Source: Streptomyces justiciae
GTDB taxonomy: Bacteria; Actinomycetota; Actinomycetes; Streptomycetales; Streptomycetaceae
DNA: 64,000 bases
NCBI RefSeq assembly: GCF_015163075.1
Contig: NZ_JADDXU010000001.1
Coordinates: forward strand, 62,001 to 126,000
Direction of reading: 5' to 3'
Numbering within the stretch: position 1 is the first letter of the stretch; every line of letters starts with the position of its first letter. Position numbers and translations under genes: made by a program. The notes below the pieces were generated by a model. The model was not told the origin of the DNA and did not search any database. It was given only the letters and a program-made list of their open reading frames with translations. Shown piece after piece: positions 39,820 through 47,452 of the stretch.

Positions 39820-42183
39820 GTGGCCGCTCAGGCTCAGCAGGAAACCGCGGTCGGTCCGGATCACGACTCCGTTCGTGACCGGGAGATCAGCGTCGAACAG
39901 GACCATCTCGACCGGGTCTACCGGCGTCTCGAGGAGAAGATCCACGAGGCCGAGTTCCTCATGAACGACGCGGCCAAGCGAGGCCAGGTCGGCACTCCCG
40001 GCGCGCTCGCCGAGCGGGACGCCCAGGTCTTCCGGGCCGGCGTCCACCTCAACCGCCTCAACAACGAGTTCGAGGACTTCCTCTTCGGCCGTATCGACCT
40101 CCTCCTCGGCAAGGACGGCAAGAAGGGCCCCGACGGCGCCTACACCGCCGTCGAGCCCGCCGAAGGCGCCGTGCGGGAGGACGACACCGCCGACATCGCC
40201 GAGACCCTGCACATCGGGCGCATCGGGGTCCTCGACTCCGAGTACGCCCCGCTCGTCATCGACTGGCGGGCCCCGGCCGCGGCCCCCTTCTACCGGTCCA
40301 CCCCGGTGGACCCGGGCCGGGTCGTGCGGCGCCGGGTCATCCGCTCCAAGGGCCGTCGCGTCCTCGGCGTCGAGGACGACCTGATGCGCCCCGAGCTCAA
40401 GGCCTTCCTCGACGGCCACGAACTGCCGGTGATCGGCGACGGCGCCCTGATGGCCGCCCTCGGCCAGGCCCGCAGCCACACCATGCGGGACATCGTCGCC
40501 TCCATCCAGGCCGAGCAGGACCTGGTCATCCGCGCCCCCGCCGCCTCCGTTACCTACGTCGAGGGCGGCCCCGGCACCGGCAAGACGGCCGTCGCCCTGC
40601 ACCGCGCCGCCTACCTCCTCTACCAGGACCGGCGCCGCTACTCGGGCGGCATCCTCATCGTCTCGCCCACGCCCCTGCTCGTCGCCTACACCGAGGGCGT
40701 CCTGCCCTCCCTGGGCGAGGAGGGCCAGGTCGCCATCCGCGCCATCGGCTCCCTCGTCGACGGCGCCGAGGCCACGCTGTACGACAGCCCGGCCACCGCC
40801 CGCGCCAAGGGCTCGTACCGCATGCTCAAGGTCCTGCGGAAGGCGGCGCGAGGGGCGCTGGAGACGCGGCCGGGCGGCGGCGCCGGGCAGCTCGCCCTCG
40901 GCGAGGACGAGGACACCGGGACCACCCGCCCCACGGTCACTCCCACCCGTCTCCGCGTCGTCGCCTTCGGCCGCCGTCTGGAGCTGGAGGCGGCCGAGCT
41001 GGACCGCATCCGGCACAACGCCCTCGGCGGCACCGCGCCCGTGAACCTGCTGCGCCCCCGCGCCCGCAAGCTCCTCCTCGACGCCCTGTGGGCGCAGTCC
41101 GGCGCGGCCGGCCGGCACACCGACCCCGAGCTCGCCGCCGAGCTGCGCTCCTCCTTCGACGAGGACGTCAGCTCAGAGGACGCCTTCATCGACTTCCTGA
41201 ACGCCTGGTGGCCCGAGCTCACCCCGAAGGACGTCATGGCCGCCATGGCCGACGAGCGCCGCCTCGGCCGCTGGGCCCGCCGCATCCTCAACCCCGGCGA
41301 GGTCCGCAGGGTCGCCCGCTCCCTGAAGCGGGACGGGTACTCCGTGCACGACATCGCCATGCTCGACGAGCTCCAGGCCATCCTCGGCACCCCGGCCCGC
41401 CCCAGGAAGAAGCGCGAACTGGACCCGCTCGACCAGCTCACCGGCCTGGAGGAGCTGATGCCGGTGCGCGAGGAGTCGCAGCGCGAGCGCGCCGAGCGGC
41501 TCGCCCAGGAGCGGGTCGAGTACGCCCACGTCATCGTCGACGAGGCGCAGGACCTCACGCCGATGCAGTGGCGCATGGTCGGCCGCCGCGGCCGGCACGC
41601 CACCTGGACGGTCGTCGGCGACCCGGCCCAGTCCTCCTGGTCCGACCCCGAGGAGGCCGCCGAGGCCCGCGACGAGGCCCTCGGCACCCGTCCCCGCCGC
41701 CGCTTCGAGCTCACGGTGAACTACCGCAACCCGGCCGAGATCGCCGAGCTCGCCGCGAAGGTGCTGGCCCTCGCGATGCCGGGCTCCACGTCCCCCTCGG
41801 CCGTCCGCTCCACGGGGGTCGAGCCCCGCTTCACGGTCGTACGGGACTCGCTCGCGGCCACCGTCCGCGCCGAGGCCGCCCGCCTCCTCGACCTCGTCGA
41901 CGGCACCGTCGGCGTCGTCGTCGCCATGCAACGCCGCGAGGAGGCCGCCCGCTGGCTCGCCGGACTCGGCGACCGGGTGGTGGCCCTCGGCAGCCTGGAG
42001 GCCAAGGGCCTGGAGTACGACGCCACGATCGTCGTCTCCCCGGCCGAGATCGCGGACGAGTCCCCGGCCGGCCTGCGGGTGCTGTACGTCGCCCTCACCC
42101 GGGCGACCCAGCAGCTGACGATCGTCTCGGGCGACCGGGACCAGCCGGACGGGACCGGGGTGCCTGACCTGCTGCGGGATTAG
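39820..42183 (+). CDS. helD: HelD-type superfamily 1 helicase, RNA polymerase recycling factor
   Basis: A 787-residue UvrD-like ATPase. The N-terminal coiled arm (QDHLDRVYRRLEEKIHEAEF) is followed by the 1A domain with Walker A GGPGTGKTAVALHR (Lys255, Thr256), Walker B VDEAQDLTPMQWRM and later motifs (TVVGDPAQSSW, LTVNYRNPAEI, LEAKGLEYDATIVV, LYVALTRATQQL). The family HelD binds core RNA polymerase, inserts its arms into the enzyme and frees stalled complexes; actinobacterial forms may work with RbpA. GTG start with a G-rich ribosome site. A structured small RNA lies directly downstream. The placement next to sigU-rsuA may be chance. Confidence 0.9.
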   Translation: MAAQAQQETAVGPDHDSVRDREISVEQDHLDRVYRRLEEKIHEAEFLMNDAAKRGQVGTPGALAERDAQVFRAGVHLNRLNNEFEDFLFGRIDLLLGKDGKKGPDGAYTAVEPAEGAVREDDTADIAETLHIGRIGVLDSEYAPLVIDWRAPAAAPFYRSTPVDPGRVVRRRVIRSKGRRVLGVEDDLMRPELKAFLDGHELPVIGDGALMAALGQARSHTMRDIVASIQAEQDLVIRAPAASVTYVEGGPGTGKTAVALHRAAYLLYQDRRRYSGGILIVSPTPLLVAYTEGVLPSLGEEGQVAIRAIGSLVDGAEATLYDSPATARAKGSYRMLKVLRKAARGALETRPGGGAGQLALGEDEDTGTTRPTVTPTRLRVVAFGRRLELEAAELDRIRHNALGGTAPVNLLRPRARKLLLDALWAQSGAAGRHTDPELAAELRSSFDEDVSSEDAFIDFLNAWWPELTPKDVMAAMADERRLGRWARRILNPGEVRRVARSLKRDGYSVHDIAMLDELQAILGTPARPRKKRELDPLDQLTGLEELMPVREESQRERAERLAQERVEYAHVIVDEAQDLTPMQWRMVGRRGRHATWTVVGDPAQSSWSDPEEAAEARDEALGTRPRRRFELTVNYRNPAEIAELAAKVLALAMPGSTSPSAVRSTGVEPRFTVVRDSLAATVRAEAARLLDLVDGTVGVVVAMQRREEAARWLAGLGDRVVALGSLEAKGLEYDATIVVSPAEIADESPAGLRVLYVALTRATQQLTIVSGDRDQPDGTGVPDLLRD

Positions 42184-42256
42184 GGCAGGCCCTGAGCACT
42201 CGAAGAACTCTCGAGACGGGAATGGCCTTACGGGATCCGTTTGTTAGCCTGGGTGT

Positions 42257-42396
42257 GGCACCGGCCCGATCCAAGCCCCCGGGCCCAACCTTCGTCCCTT
42301 AGAGGGACCACTTGCCGCGAGGCGAGCATGGCGGGTCGGTGTCACTGAGCGGAAGAAGAGGTCCACGTCGCGGAAAACGTGACGTGGGCCTCTTTT
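42257..42396 (+). ncRNA. Structured small RNA between helD and malic enzyme
   Basis: About 140 nt with strong folding potential and no open frame. The ends of the first domain pair: CACCGGCCCG (42259-42268) with CGGGTCGGTG (42332-42341), one G-U wobble. Inside, GTCCC-TTAGA-GGGAC and CTTGCC-GCGA-GGCGAG form perfect hairpins. The last hairpin (42358-42392) ends in TTTT and is a terminator. A TAGCCT -10-like box at 42245-42250 would place the 5' end near 42257. A small RNA named scr2952 has been reported at this position in S. coelicolor, as I remember. Its target is unknown. Alternatively, it is a leader of the malic enzyme gene with early termination. Confidence 0.72.
42358..42396 (+). terminator. 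Intrinsic terminator of the small RNA
   Basis: GAGGTCCACGTC (42358-42369) pairs with GACGTGGGCCTC (42381-42392) apart from one T:G position and is followed by TTTT. This is one of the few classical T-tailed terminators in the window. It lies 106 bases before the malic enzyme start. Confidence 0.88.
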
Positions 42397-42502
42397 GCTG
42401 TGAACAAAACGTTCGCAATCCAGCGCGGCTAACGCCTACTCATCAGTAGGTGCGACGATCGGACGGCATACAGCGTCACGTTGAAAGCAGAGGAAGTCGG
42501 CC

Positions 42503-43918
42503 ATGGCAACGGCGCCCAGCGTCTCCTACTCGATGACGGTCCGGCTGGAGGTGCCCGCGAGCGGAACCGCGGTCTCCCAGCTCACCGGGGCCGTCGAGTC
42601 CCACGGAGGCTCGGTGACCGGCCTCGACGTGACCGCCTCCGGCCACGAGAAGCTCCGGATCGACGTCACCATCGCGGCCACCTCCACGGCCCACGCCGAC
42701 GAGATCGTCGAACAGCTGCGCGGCATCGAGGGCGTCACGCTCGGCAAGGTCTCCGACCGTACGTTCCTGATGCACCTCGGCGGCAAGATCGAGATGGCGT
42801 CCAAGCACCCCATCCGCAACCGTGACGACCTCTCGATGATCTACACCCCCGGTGTGGCCCGCGTCTGCATGGCGATCGCCGAGAACCCCGAGGACGCCCG
42901 CCGCCTCACCATCAAGCGCAACTCCGTTGCGGTCGTGACGGACGGCTCGGCCGTGCTGGGCCTCGGCAACATCGGCCCCAAGGCCGCACTGCCGGTCATG
43001 GAGGGCAAGGCGGCCCTCTTCAAGCGGTTCGCCGGCATCGACGCCTGGCCGATCTGCCTCGACACCCAGGACACCGACGCGATCGTCGAGATCGTCAAGG
43101 CGATCGCCCCCGGCTTCGCCGGCATCAACCTCGAGGACATCTCCGCGCCCCGCTGCTTCGAGATCGAGGCCCGCCTGCGCGAGGCCCTCGACATCCCCGT
43201 CTTCCACGACGACCAGCACGGCACCGCGATCGTCGTCCTCGCCGCCCTGAAGAACGCACTTCGCGTCACCGGCAAGGCAATTGAGAACATCCGCGTCGTC
43301 ATGTCCGGCGCCGGCGCGGCCGGTACGGCCATCCTGAAGCTGCTCCTGGCCGCGGGCGTGAAGAACGCCGTCGTCGCCGACATCCACGGCGTCGTGCACG
43401 CCGGCCGCGAGGACCTCGTCGACGCCGCCGCGGACTCGCCGCTGCGCTGGATCGCCGACAACACCAACCCCGAGGGCCTGACCGGCACGCTGAAGGAAGC
43501 GGTGCGCGGCGCCGACGTCTTCATCGGCGTCTCCGCGCCCAACGTCCTCGACGGCGACGACGTGGCCGCGATGGCCGAGGGCGCGATCGTGTTCGCGCTC
43601 GCGAACCCCGACCCCGAGGTCGACCCGGCAATCGCCCGCCAGACGGCGGCGGTTGTGGCCACCGGCCGCTCCGACTTCCCGAACCAGATCAACAACGTGC
43701 TGGTCTTCCCGGGTGTGTTCCGCGGTCTGCTGGACGCCCAGTCCCGCACGGTCAACACCGACATGATGCTGGCCGCCGCAACCGCCCTGTCGGACGTGGT
43801 CAGCGAGGACGAGCTGAACCCGAACTACATCATCCCGTCCGTCTTCAACGACAAGGTCGCGGGCGCGGTCGCCGGCGCGGTGCGCGAGGCGGCGAAGGCG
43901 GCGGGCGCCACCGCCTGA
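42503..43918 (+). CDS. NAD(P)-dependent malic enzyme with N-terminal ACT domain
   Basis: A 471-residue malate oxidoreductase that decarboxylates malate to pyruvate. Residues 1-80 form an ACT-like regulatory domain (YSMTVRLEVPASGTAVSQL). The catalytic part follows, with YTPGVARVC, NSVAVVTDGSAVLGLGNIG, FAGINLEDISAPRCFEIE (metal site), HDDQHGTAIV and the nucleotide-binding VVMSGAGAAGTAI. The C-terminus is short, with no phosphotransacetylase domain. The ACT domain suggests amino-acid or acetyl-CoA-type control. The start follows GAGGAA. A terminator-tailed small RNA just upstream could be a leader or an independent transcript. It matches S. coelicolor SCO2951 by context. Confidence 0.92.
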   Translation: MATAPSVSYSMTVRLEVPASGTAVSQLTGAVESHGGSVTGLDVTASGHEKLRIDVTIAATSTAHADEIVEQLRGIEGVTLGKVSDRTFLMHLGGKIEMASKHPIRNRDDLSMIYTPGVARVCMAIAENPEDARRLTIKRNSVAVVTDGSAVLGLGNIGPKAALPVMEGKAALFKRFAGIDAWPICLDTQDTDAIVEIVKAIAPGFAGINLEDISAPRCFEIEARLREALDIPVFHDDQHGTAIVVLAALKNALRVTGKAIENIRVVMSGAGAAGTAILKLLLAAGVKNAVVADIHGVVHAGREDLVDAAADSPLRWIADNTNPEGLTGTLKEAVRGADVFIGVSAPNVLDGDDVAAMAEGAIVFALANPDPEVDPAIARQTAAVVATGRSDFPNQINNVLVFPGVFRGLLDAQSRTVNTDMMLAAATALSDVVSEDELNPNYIIPSVFNDKVAGAVAGAVREAAKAAGATA

Positions 43919-44278
43919 CGCCGGACGCCGCGGCCTCGTAGCGCCGGGCGCCGCGGCCCGTTGTCGTAGCCGTGTCGTACTGTGCAAGGGCTGTGGGTGG
44001 TTGTGCGGGCTTGTGAGCATCACCACCACGGCCCCTGCATCGGCGCGTCGCGGAACCGCTGGCCGACGGCCGCCCGTTAGGTTGGCGGGCACGCTCAGGC
44101 CTTTCGTGTGACTCCCTAGGGTGTTCTCACGACTCCTACGGGTGCCGGATTGGCTTTCCCGCCGCAGGTAGGGGCAGGATGCGTCTCTGGGCGCGGCGCA
44201 TCGGCAAACGACAGCGCCCAACATGCGGCTCCGCCGCGTGGCACGCCTCAACGGCAAGAAGAACACGGGAGTAAGAAC
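43919..44278. other. hup upstream region, no gene seen
   Basis: A 360-base non-coding region. It contains GC-rich direct repeats after the malic enzyme stop (CGCCGCGGCC twice, near 43926 and 43947), an imperfect stem GGGCGC...GCGCCC near 44188-44219, and the 19-mer ATGCGGCTCCGCCGCGTGG at 44223-44241, repeated inverted behind hup. The hup promoter must be here, but no clear -10/-35 pair was seen. Confidence 0.5.
44223..44241. repeat. Inverted 19-mer flanking hup (left copy)
   Basis: ATGCGGCTCCGCCGCGTGG here recurs as its exact reverse complement at 44627-44645, so the hup gene lies between inverted copies about 400 bp apart. The right copy is embedded in the dispersed intergenic repeat. Both are likely pieces of a genus-wide repeat rather than a mobile element. 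Confidence 0.7.
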
Positions 44279-44560
44279 ATGAACCGCAGTGAGCTGGTGG
44301 CCGCGCTGGCCGACCGCGCCGAGGTGACCCGCAAGGACGCCGACGCCGTTCTGGCCGCTTTCGCCGAGACCGTCGGCGAGATCGTCGCCAAGGGCGACGA
44401 GAAGGTCACCATCCCCGGCTTCCTGACCTTCGAGCGCACCCACCGTGCCGCTCGCACCGCGCGCAACCCGCAGACCGGCGACCCGATCCAGATCCCGGCC
44501 GGCTACAGCGTGAAGGTTTCGGCGGGCTCCAAGCTCAAGGAAGCGGCCAAGGGTAAGTAA
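44279..44560 (+). CDS. hup: HU-family nucleoid protein HupA
   Basis: A 93-residue histone-like protein. The N-terminal helices (MNRSELVAALADRAEVTRKDA) and the DNA-bending beta arm (RTHRAARTARNPQTGDPIQIP, with Pro at the tip) are typical HU. It lacks the long Lys-rich tail of the second Streptomyces HU, HupS, so it is the HupA type. It binds and bends DNA without strong sequence preference and organises the nucleoid during vegetative growth. GGGAG lies eight bases before the ATG. A very long hairpin at 44685-44734 separates it from the convergent murA gene. Confidence 0.96.
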   Translation: MNRSELVAALADRAEVTRKDADAVLAAFAETVGEIVAKGDEKVTIPGFLTFERTHRAARTARNPQTGDPIQIPAGYSVKVSAGSKLKEAAKGK

Positions 44561-44611
44561 GGGCGCCTGTTCGCCGTCATGGCGTGACGCCGCGGGCGAC
44601 TGCGGGTTCGC

Positions 44612-44678
44612 TGTGGCTGGTTGCGCCCACGCGGCGGAGCCGCATAGTCGAACACAGCCCCGCGCCCCTGAGGGGCGC
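44612..44678. repeat. Dispersed Streptomyces intergenic repeat (long copy)
   Basis: TGTGGCTGGTTGCGC (44612-44626), the palindrome-containing CCACGCGGCGGAGCCGCAT (44627-44645), and CAGCCCCGCGCCCCTGAGG to GGGGCGC (44655-44678). This is a fuller version of the element at 13435-13467, with an extra centre. The CCCCTGAGGGG part can fold back. It is probably one of many copies in the genome. Confidence 0.6.
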
Positions 44679-44684
44679 TGCACC

Positions 44685-44734
44685 AACGCCGATGGGGCGG
44701 TCACCCGGACTCGGGTGACCGCCCCATCGGCGTT
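44685..44734. terminator. Perfect 23-bp bidirectional terminator between hup and murA
   Basis: The arms AACGCCGATGGGGCGGTCAC plus CCG (44685-44707) and its exact complement (44712-44734) enclose the loop GACT. The stem is preceded by an A-pair and followed by T-pairs on each strand. It lies between two convergent genes and should terminate both. Confidence 0.92.
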
Positions 44735-44749
44735 AGGTACGGCTGGCTG

Positions 44750-46096
44750 TTACCCGAGCGCCTTGCCCGGCAGTTCCACCTTCGCGCCCAGTTCCACGAG
44801 CTTCTCCATGAAGTTCTCGTAGCCGCGGTTGATCAGGTCGATGCCGTGCACCCGCGAGGTGCCCTGGGCCGCGAGGGCCGCGATCAGGTACGAGAAGCCG
44901 CCGCGGAGGTCGGGGATGACCAGGTCGGCGCCCTGGAGCTTGGTGGGTCCGGAGACGACCGCCGAGTGGAGGAAGTTGCGCTGGCCGAAGCGGCAGTCGG
45001 AGCCGCCCAGGCACTCGCGGTACAGCTGGATGTGAGCACCCATCTGGTTCAGCGCGGAGGTGAACCCGAGCCGGGACTCGTACACCGTCTCGTGGATGAT
45101 CGACAGACCCGTGGCCTGCGTCAGCGCGACCACCAGCGGCTGCTGCCAGTCCGTCTGGAAGCCGGGGTGCACGTCGGTCTCGAGCGCGATGGACTTCAAC
45201 TGGCCACCGGGGTGCCAGAAACGGATGCCCTCGTCGTCGATCTCGAAGGCACCGCCCACCTTCCGGTAGGTGTTGAGGAACGTCATCATCGACCGCTGCT
45301 GGGCGCCGCGGACGTAGATGTTGCCCTCGGTCGCGAGCGCGGCGGACGCCCAGGAGGCGGCCTCCAGGCGGTCCGGCAGGGCCTTGTGGTTGTAGCCGCC
45401 GAGCGAGTCCACACCGGTGATGCGGATCGTGCGGTCGGTGTCCATCGCGATGATGGCGCCCATCTTCTGCAGGACGCAGATGAGATCCTCGATCTCGGGC
45501 TCCACCGCGGCGTTGGAGAGTTCGGTGACGCCCTCCGCCAGCACCGCCGTCAGCAGCACCTGCTCGGTCGCGCCGACCGACGGGTACGGCAGCCGGATCT
45601 TCGTACCGCGCAGCCGCCGCGGCGCCTCCAGGAACTGCCCGTCCGCCCGCTTCTCGATGGTCGCGCCGAACTGCCGCAGCACCTCGAAGTGGAAGTCGAT
45701 GGGCCGGCCACCGATGTCACAGCCGCCGAGGCCCGGGATGAAGGCGTGCCCGAGGCGGTGCAGCAGCGGGCCGCAGAGCAGGATCGGGATACGGCTGGAA
45801 CCCGCGTGGGCATCGATGTCAGCGACGTTGGCGCTCTCGACGTGCGTCGGGTCCATCACCAGTTCGCCGGGCTCCTCGCCCGGACGGACCGTCACACCGT
45901 GCAGTTGCAGCAGACCGCGTACGACACGCACGTCACGGATGTCCGGAACGTTGCGCAGTCGACTCGGCCCGCTGCCCAGCAGGGCGGCGACCATGGCCTT
46001 CGGTACGAGGTTCTTCGCACCGCGGACACGGATCTCGCCCTCCAGCGGGGTTCCGCCGTGGACGAGCAGTACGTCGTCATTGCCGTTGACGGTCAT
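44750..46096 (-). CDS. murA: UDP-N-acetylglucosamine 1-carboxyvinyltransferase
   Basis: A 448-residue enolpyruvyl transferase that performs the first committed step of peptidoglycan synthesis in the cytoplasm. The N-terminal GGTPLEGEIRVRGAKNLVPKA contains the substrate Lys/Asn (KN). The active-site Cys is residue 126 in GGCDIGGRPIDFH, so the enzyme should be sensitive to fosfomycin; mycobacterial enzymes have Asp there. The C-terminal half shows FQTDWQQPLVVALTQA and FSYLIAALAAQGTSRVHGID. Length is slightly above the usual 420 because of a longer N-terminus. It converges on hup across a strong terminator. Streptomyces often have a second murA; this one is in the SCO2949 context. Confidence 0.96.
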   Translation of the reverse strand: MTVNGNDDVLLVHGGTPLEGEIRVRGAKNLVPKAMVAALLGSGPSRLRNVPDIRDVRVVRGLLQLHGVTVRPGEEPGELVMDPTHVESANVADIDAHAGSSRIPILLCGPLLHRLGHAFIPGLGGCDIGGRPIDFHFEVLRQFGATIEKRADGQFLEAPRRLRGTKIRLPYPSVGATEQVLLTAVLAEGVTELSNAAVEPEIEDLICVLQKMGAIIAMDTDRTIRITGVDSLGGYNHKALPDRLEAASWASAALATEGNIYVRGAQQRSMMTFLNTYRKVGGAFEIDDEGIRFWHPGGQLKSIALETDVHPGFQTDWQQPLVVALTQATGLSIIHETVYESRLGFTSALNQMGAHIQLYRECLGGSDCRFGQRNFLHSAVVSGPTKLQGADLVIPDLRGGFSYLIAALAAQGTSRVHGIDLINRGYENFMEKLVELGAKVELPGKALG

Positions 46097-46349
46097 GTAT
46101 CTCGCGTTCCGATTGGTGGGGCAGGGGGCCAGAAGGGAAAGGGTAATCGCCGTCCACCCCCCTTCCGTAAGCCCAAGTACCGCCCAGCTACGTCATAGCT
46201 GTGTCACAACACCCACCGTTCACCCACGGGTACATGGGGTCACCGGCGCGGAGGTGCGCGGGCGGTGCCCCTTTCAGCTCTGAGCTGCATTCCCTCCCGT
46301 CCCCGCATTGCCTCCCCCTTCGAGGGGAAGATGCGGGATCATGTCTGGC

Positions 46350-46922
46350 ATGACCGAGGTGTCCTCGCTCACAGGGCGGTTGCTCGTGGCAACGCCCGCC
46401 CTGGCGGACCCGAACTTCGACCGTGCGGTGGTGCTCCTTCTCGACCACGACGAGGAGGGCTCCCTCGGTGTCGTCCTCAACCGTCCCACCCCGGTGGACG
46501 TCGGCGACATCCTGGAGGGCTGGGCGGACCTCGCCGGCGAACCTGGGGTCGTCTTCCAGGGCGGCCCGGTCTCCCTCGACTCGGCGCTCGGCGTCGCGGT
46601 CATCCCGGGCGGCGCGTCCGGCGAGAGAGCCCCGCTGGGCTGGCGCCGGGTGCACGGCGCGATCGGCCTGGTCGACCTGGAGGCCCCGCCGGAGCTGCTG
46701 GCCTCGGCGCTCGGCTCCCTGCGGATCTTCGCGGGATACGCCGGCTGGGGCCCCGGCCAGCTGGAGGACGAGCTGGTGGAGGGCGCCTGGTACGTCGTGG
46801 AGTCCGAGCCCGGTGACGTGTCCTCGCCGTCCCCGGAGCGACTCTGGCGCGAGGTCCTGCGCCGCCAGCGCAACGAGCTGGCGATGGTGGCCACGTATCC
46901 GGACGACCCTTCGCTCAACTGA
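46350..46922 (+). CDS. yqgE: YqgE/AlgH family protein (DUF179)
   Basis: A 190-residue cytoplasmic protein of the widespread YqgE/AlgH family. The motifs are SLTGRLLVATPALADPNFDRAVVLLLDHDEEGSLGVVLNRP, split here as TGRLLVATPALADPNF, DRAVVLLLDHDEEG and GVVLNRP. FQGGPV and AGYAGWGPGQLEDEL follow. Its biochemical role is not settled; it has been linked to alginate regulation and redox control. The start at 46350 follows family length, while 46341 (MSGMTEV) has a closer ribosome site and is an equal alternative. It is divergent from murA and is followed after 29 bases by the DUF3039 gene. Confidence 0.9.
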   Translation: MTEVSSLTGRLLVATPALADPNFDRAVVLLLDHDEEGSLGVVLNRPTPVDVGDILEGWADLAGEPGVVFQGGPVSLDSALGVAVIPGGASGERAPLGWRRVHGAIGLVDLEAPPELLASALGSLRIFAGYAGWGPGQLEDELVEGAWYVVESEPGDVSSPSPERLWREVLRRQRNELAMVATYPDDPSLN

Positions 46923-46951
46923 AGCGTGTGACCTTAAGTACCCTGGCTTTC

Positions 46952-47239
46952 ATGAGCACTCTTGAGCCCGAGCGCGGGACTGGTACGGGGACACTCGTAG
47001 AGCCGACGCCACAGGTGTCCCACGGCGACGGCGACCACGAGCGCTTCGCCCACTACGTCCAGAAGGACAAGATCATGGCGAGCGCCCTCGACGGGACCCC
47101 CGTCGTGGCGCTGTGCGGCAAGGTGTGGGTACCGGGCCGCGACCCGAAGAAGTACCCCGTGTGTCCCATGTGCAAGGAGATCTACGAGTCCATGGGCGCC
47201 GGCGGGGACGGCGACGGCAAGGGCGGCGGCGACAAGTAG
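46952..47239 (+). CDS. DUF3039 small zinc-ribbon-like protein
   Basis: A 95-residue actinobacterial protein. The middle part HERFAHYVQKDKIMASALDGTPVVAL is followed by a ribbon-like Cys set, ALCGKVWVPGRDPKKYPVCP and MCKEIYESM (one Cys, 17 residues, then CPMC). This is the DUF3039 signature. The Gly/Asp/Lys-rich C-terminus looks disordered. It follows yqgE closely and probably shares its transcript; a hairpin at 47268 ends it. The function is unknown. Conservation beside yqgE and murA in Streptomyces suggests a housekeeping role. Confidence 0.9.
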   Translation: MSTLEPERGTGTGTLVEPTPQVSHGDGDHERFAHYVQKDKIMASALDGTPVVALCGKVWVPGRDPKKYPVCPMCKEIYESMGAGGDGDGKGGGDK

Positions 47240-47267
47240 GTCCGTCTGCCCGGCTGAGTCCCACTGA

Positions 47268-47306
47268 GGCCTCCAGGTGCGTTTCGGCGCGCCTTGGGGG
47301 CCTTTG
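47268..47306 (+). terminator. Hairpin terminator after the DUF3039 gene
   Basis: GGCCTCCAGGTGCG (47268-47281) pairs imperfectly with CGCGCCTTGGGGGCC (47288-47302) and is followed by TTTGT. It lies 28 bases after the stop and isolates the yqgE-DUF3039 transcript from the sugar transporter operon. Confidence 0.75.
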
Positions 47307-47415
47307 TGCTGTCCGCCGTTGCACGGGGTGCGCCGGCCGGTCACGAAGTGGTTGAGACCTCTTGTGGGCATGTTCATGGAGTCCCTAGCCTCCGTTGTGC
47401 AGAGCGAAACCGCCA

Positions 47416-47430
47416 TTGCATATGTTGCAA
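47416..47430. promoter_or_regulatory. TTGCA-N5-TGCAA palindrome before the sugar operon
   Basis: TTGCA (47416-47420), TATGT, TGCAA (47426-47430) is an inverted repeat in an AT-richer stretch 22 bases before the binding-protein start and just upstream of its GGAGG. It could be the operator of this operon. No regulator gene is adjacent. It does not match the DasR site consensus I remember (ACTGGTCTAGACCACT). Confidence 0.5.
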
Positions 47431-47452
47431 CGCACTTCGGAGGTCCCACTCC

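Noticed and set aside
42184..42502. SRP RNA (4.5S) or a riboswitch before the malic enzyme
   Set aside because: No GGAAGGAAGCAGC-like SRP loop and no known aptamer core was recognised; the independent terminator favours a small RNA.
44223..44645. Insertion sequence or MITE around hup based on the inverted 19-mers
   Set aside because: No target duplication or transposase; the 19-mer is part of a dispersed intergenic repeat, and hup is a core gene.
44685..44734. Small RNA formed by the perfect hairpin between hup and murA
   Set aside because: It lies exactly between convergent stops with T-ends on both strands, which is explained by a bidirectional terminator.
47294..47452. Upstream start for the binding lipoprotein at 47453
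   Set aside because: It would place the lipobox 70 residues in and run through the terminator; GGAGG precedes the later ATG.
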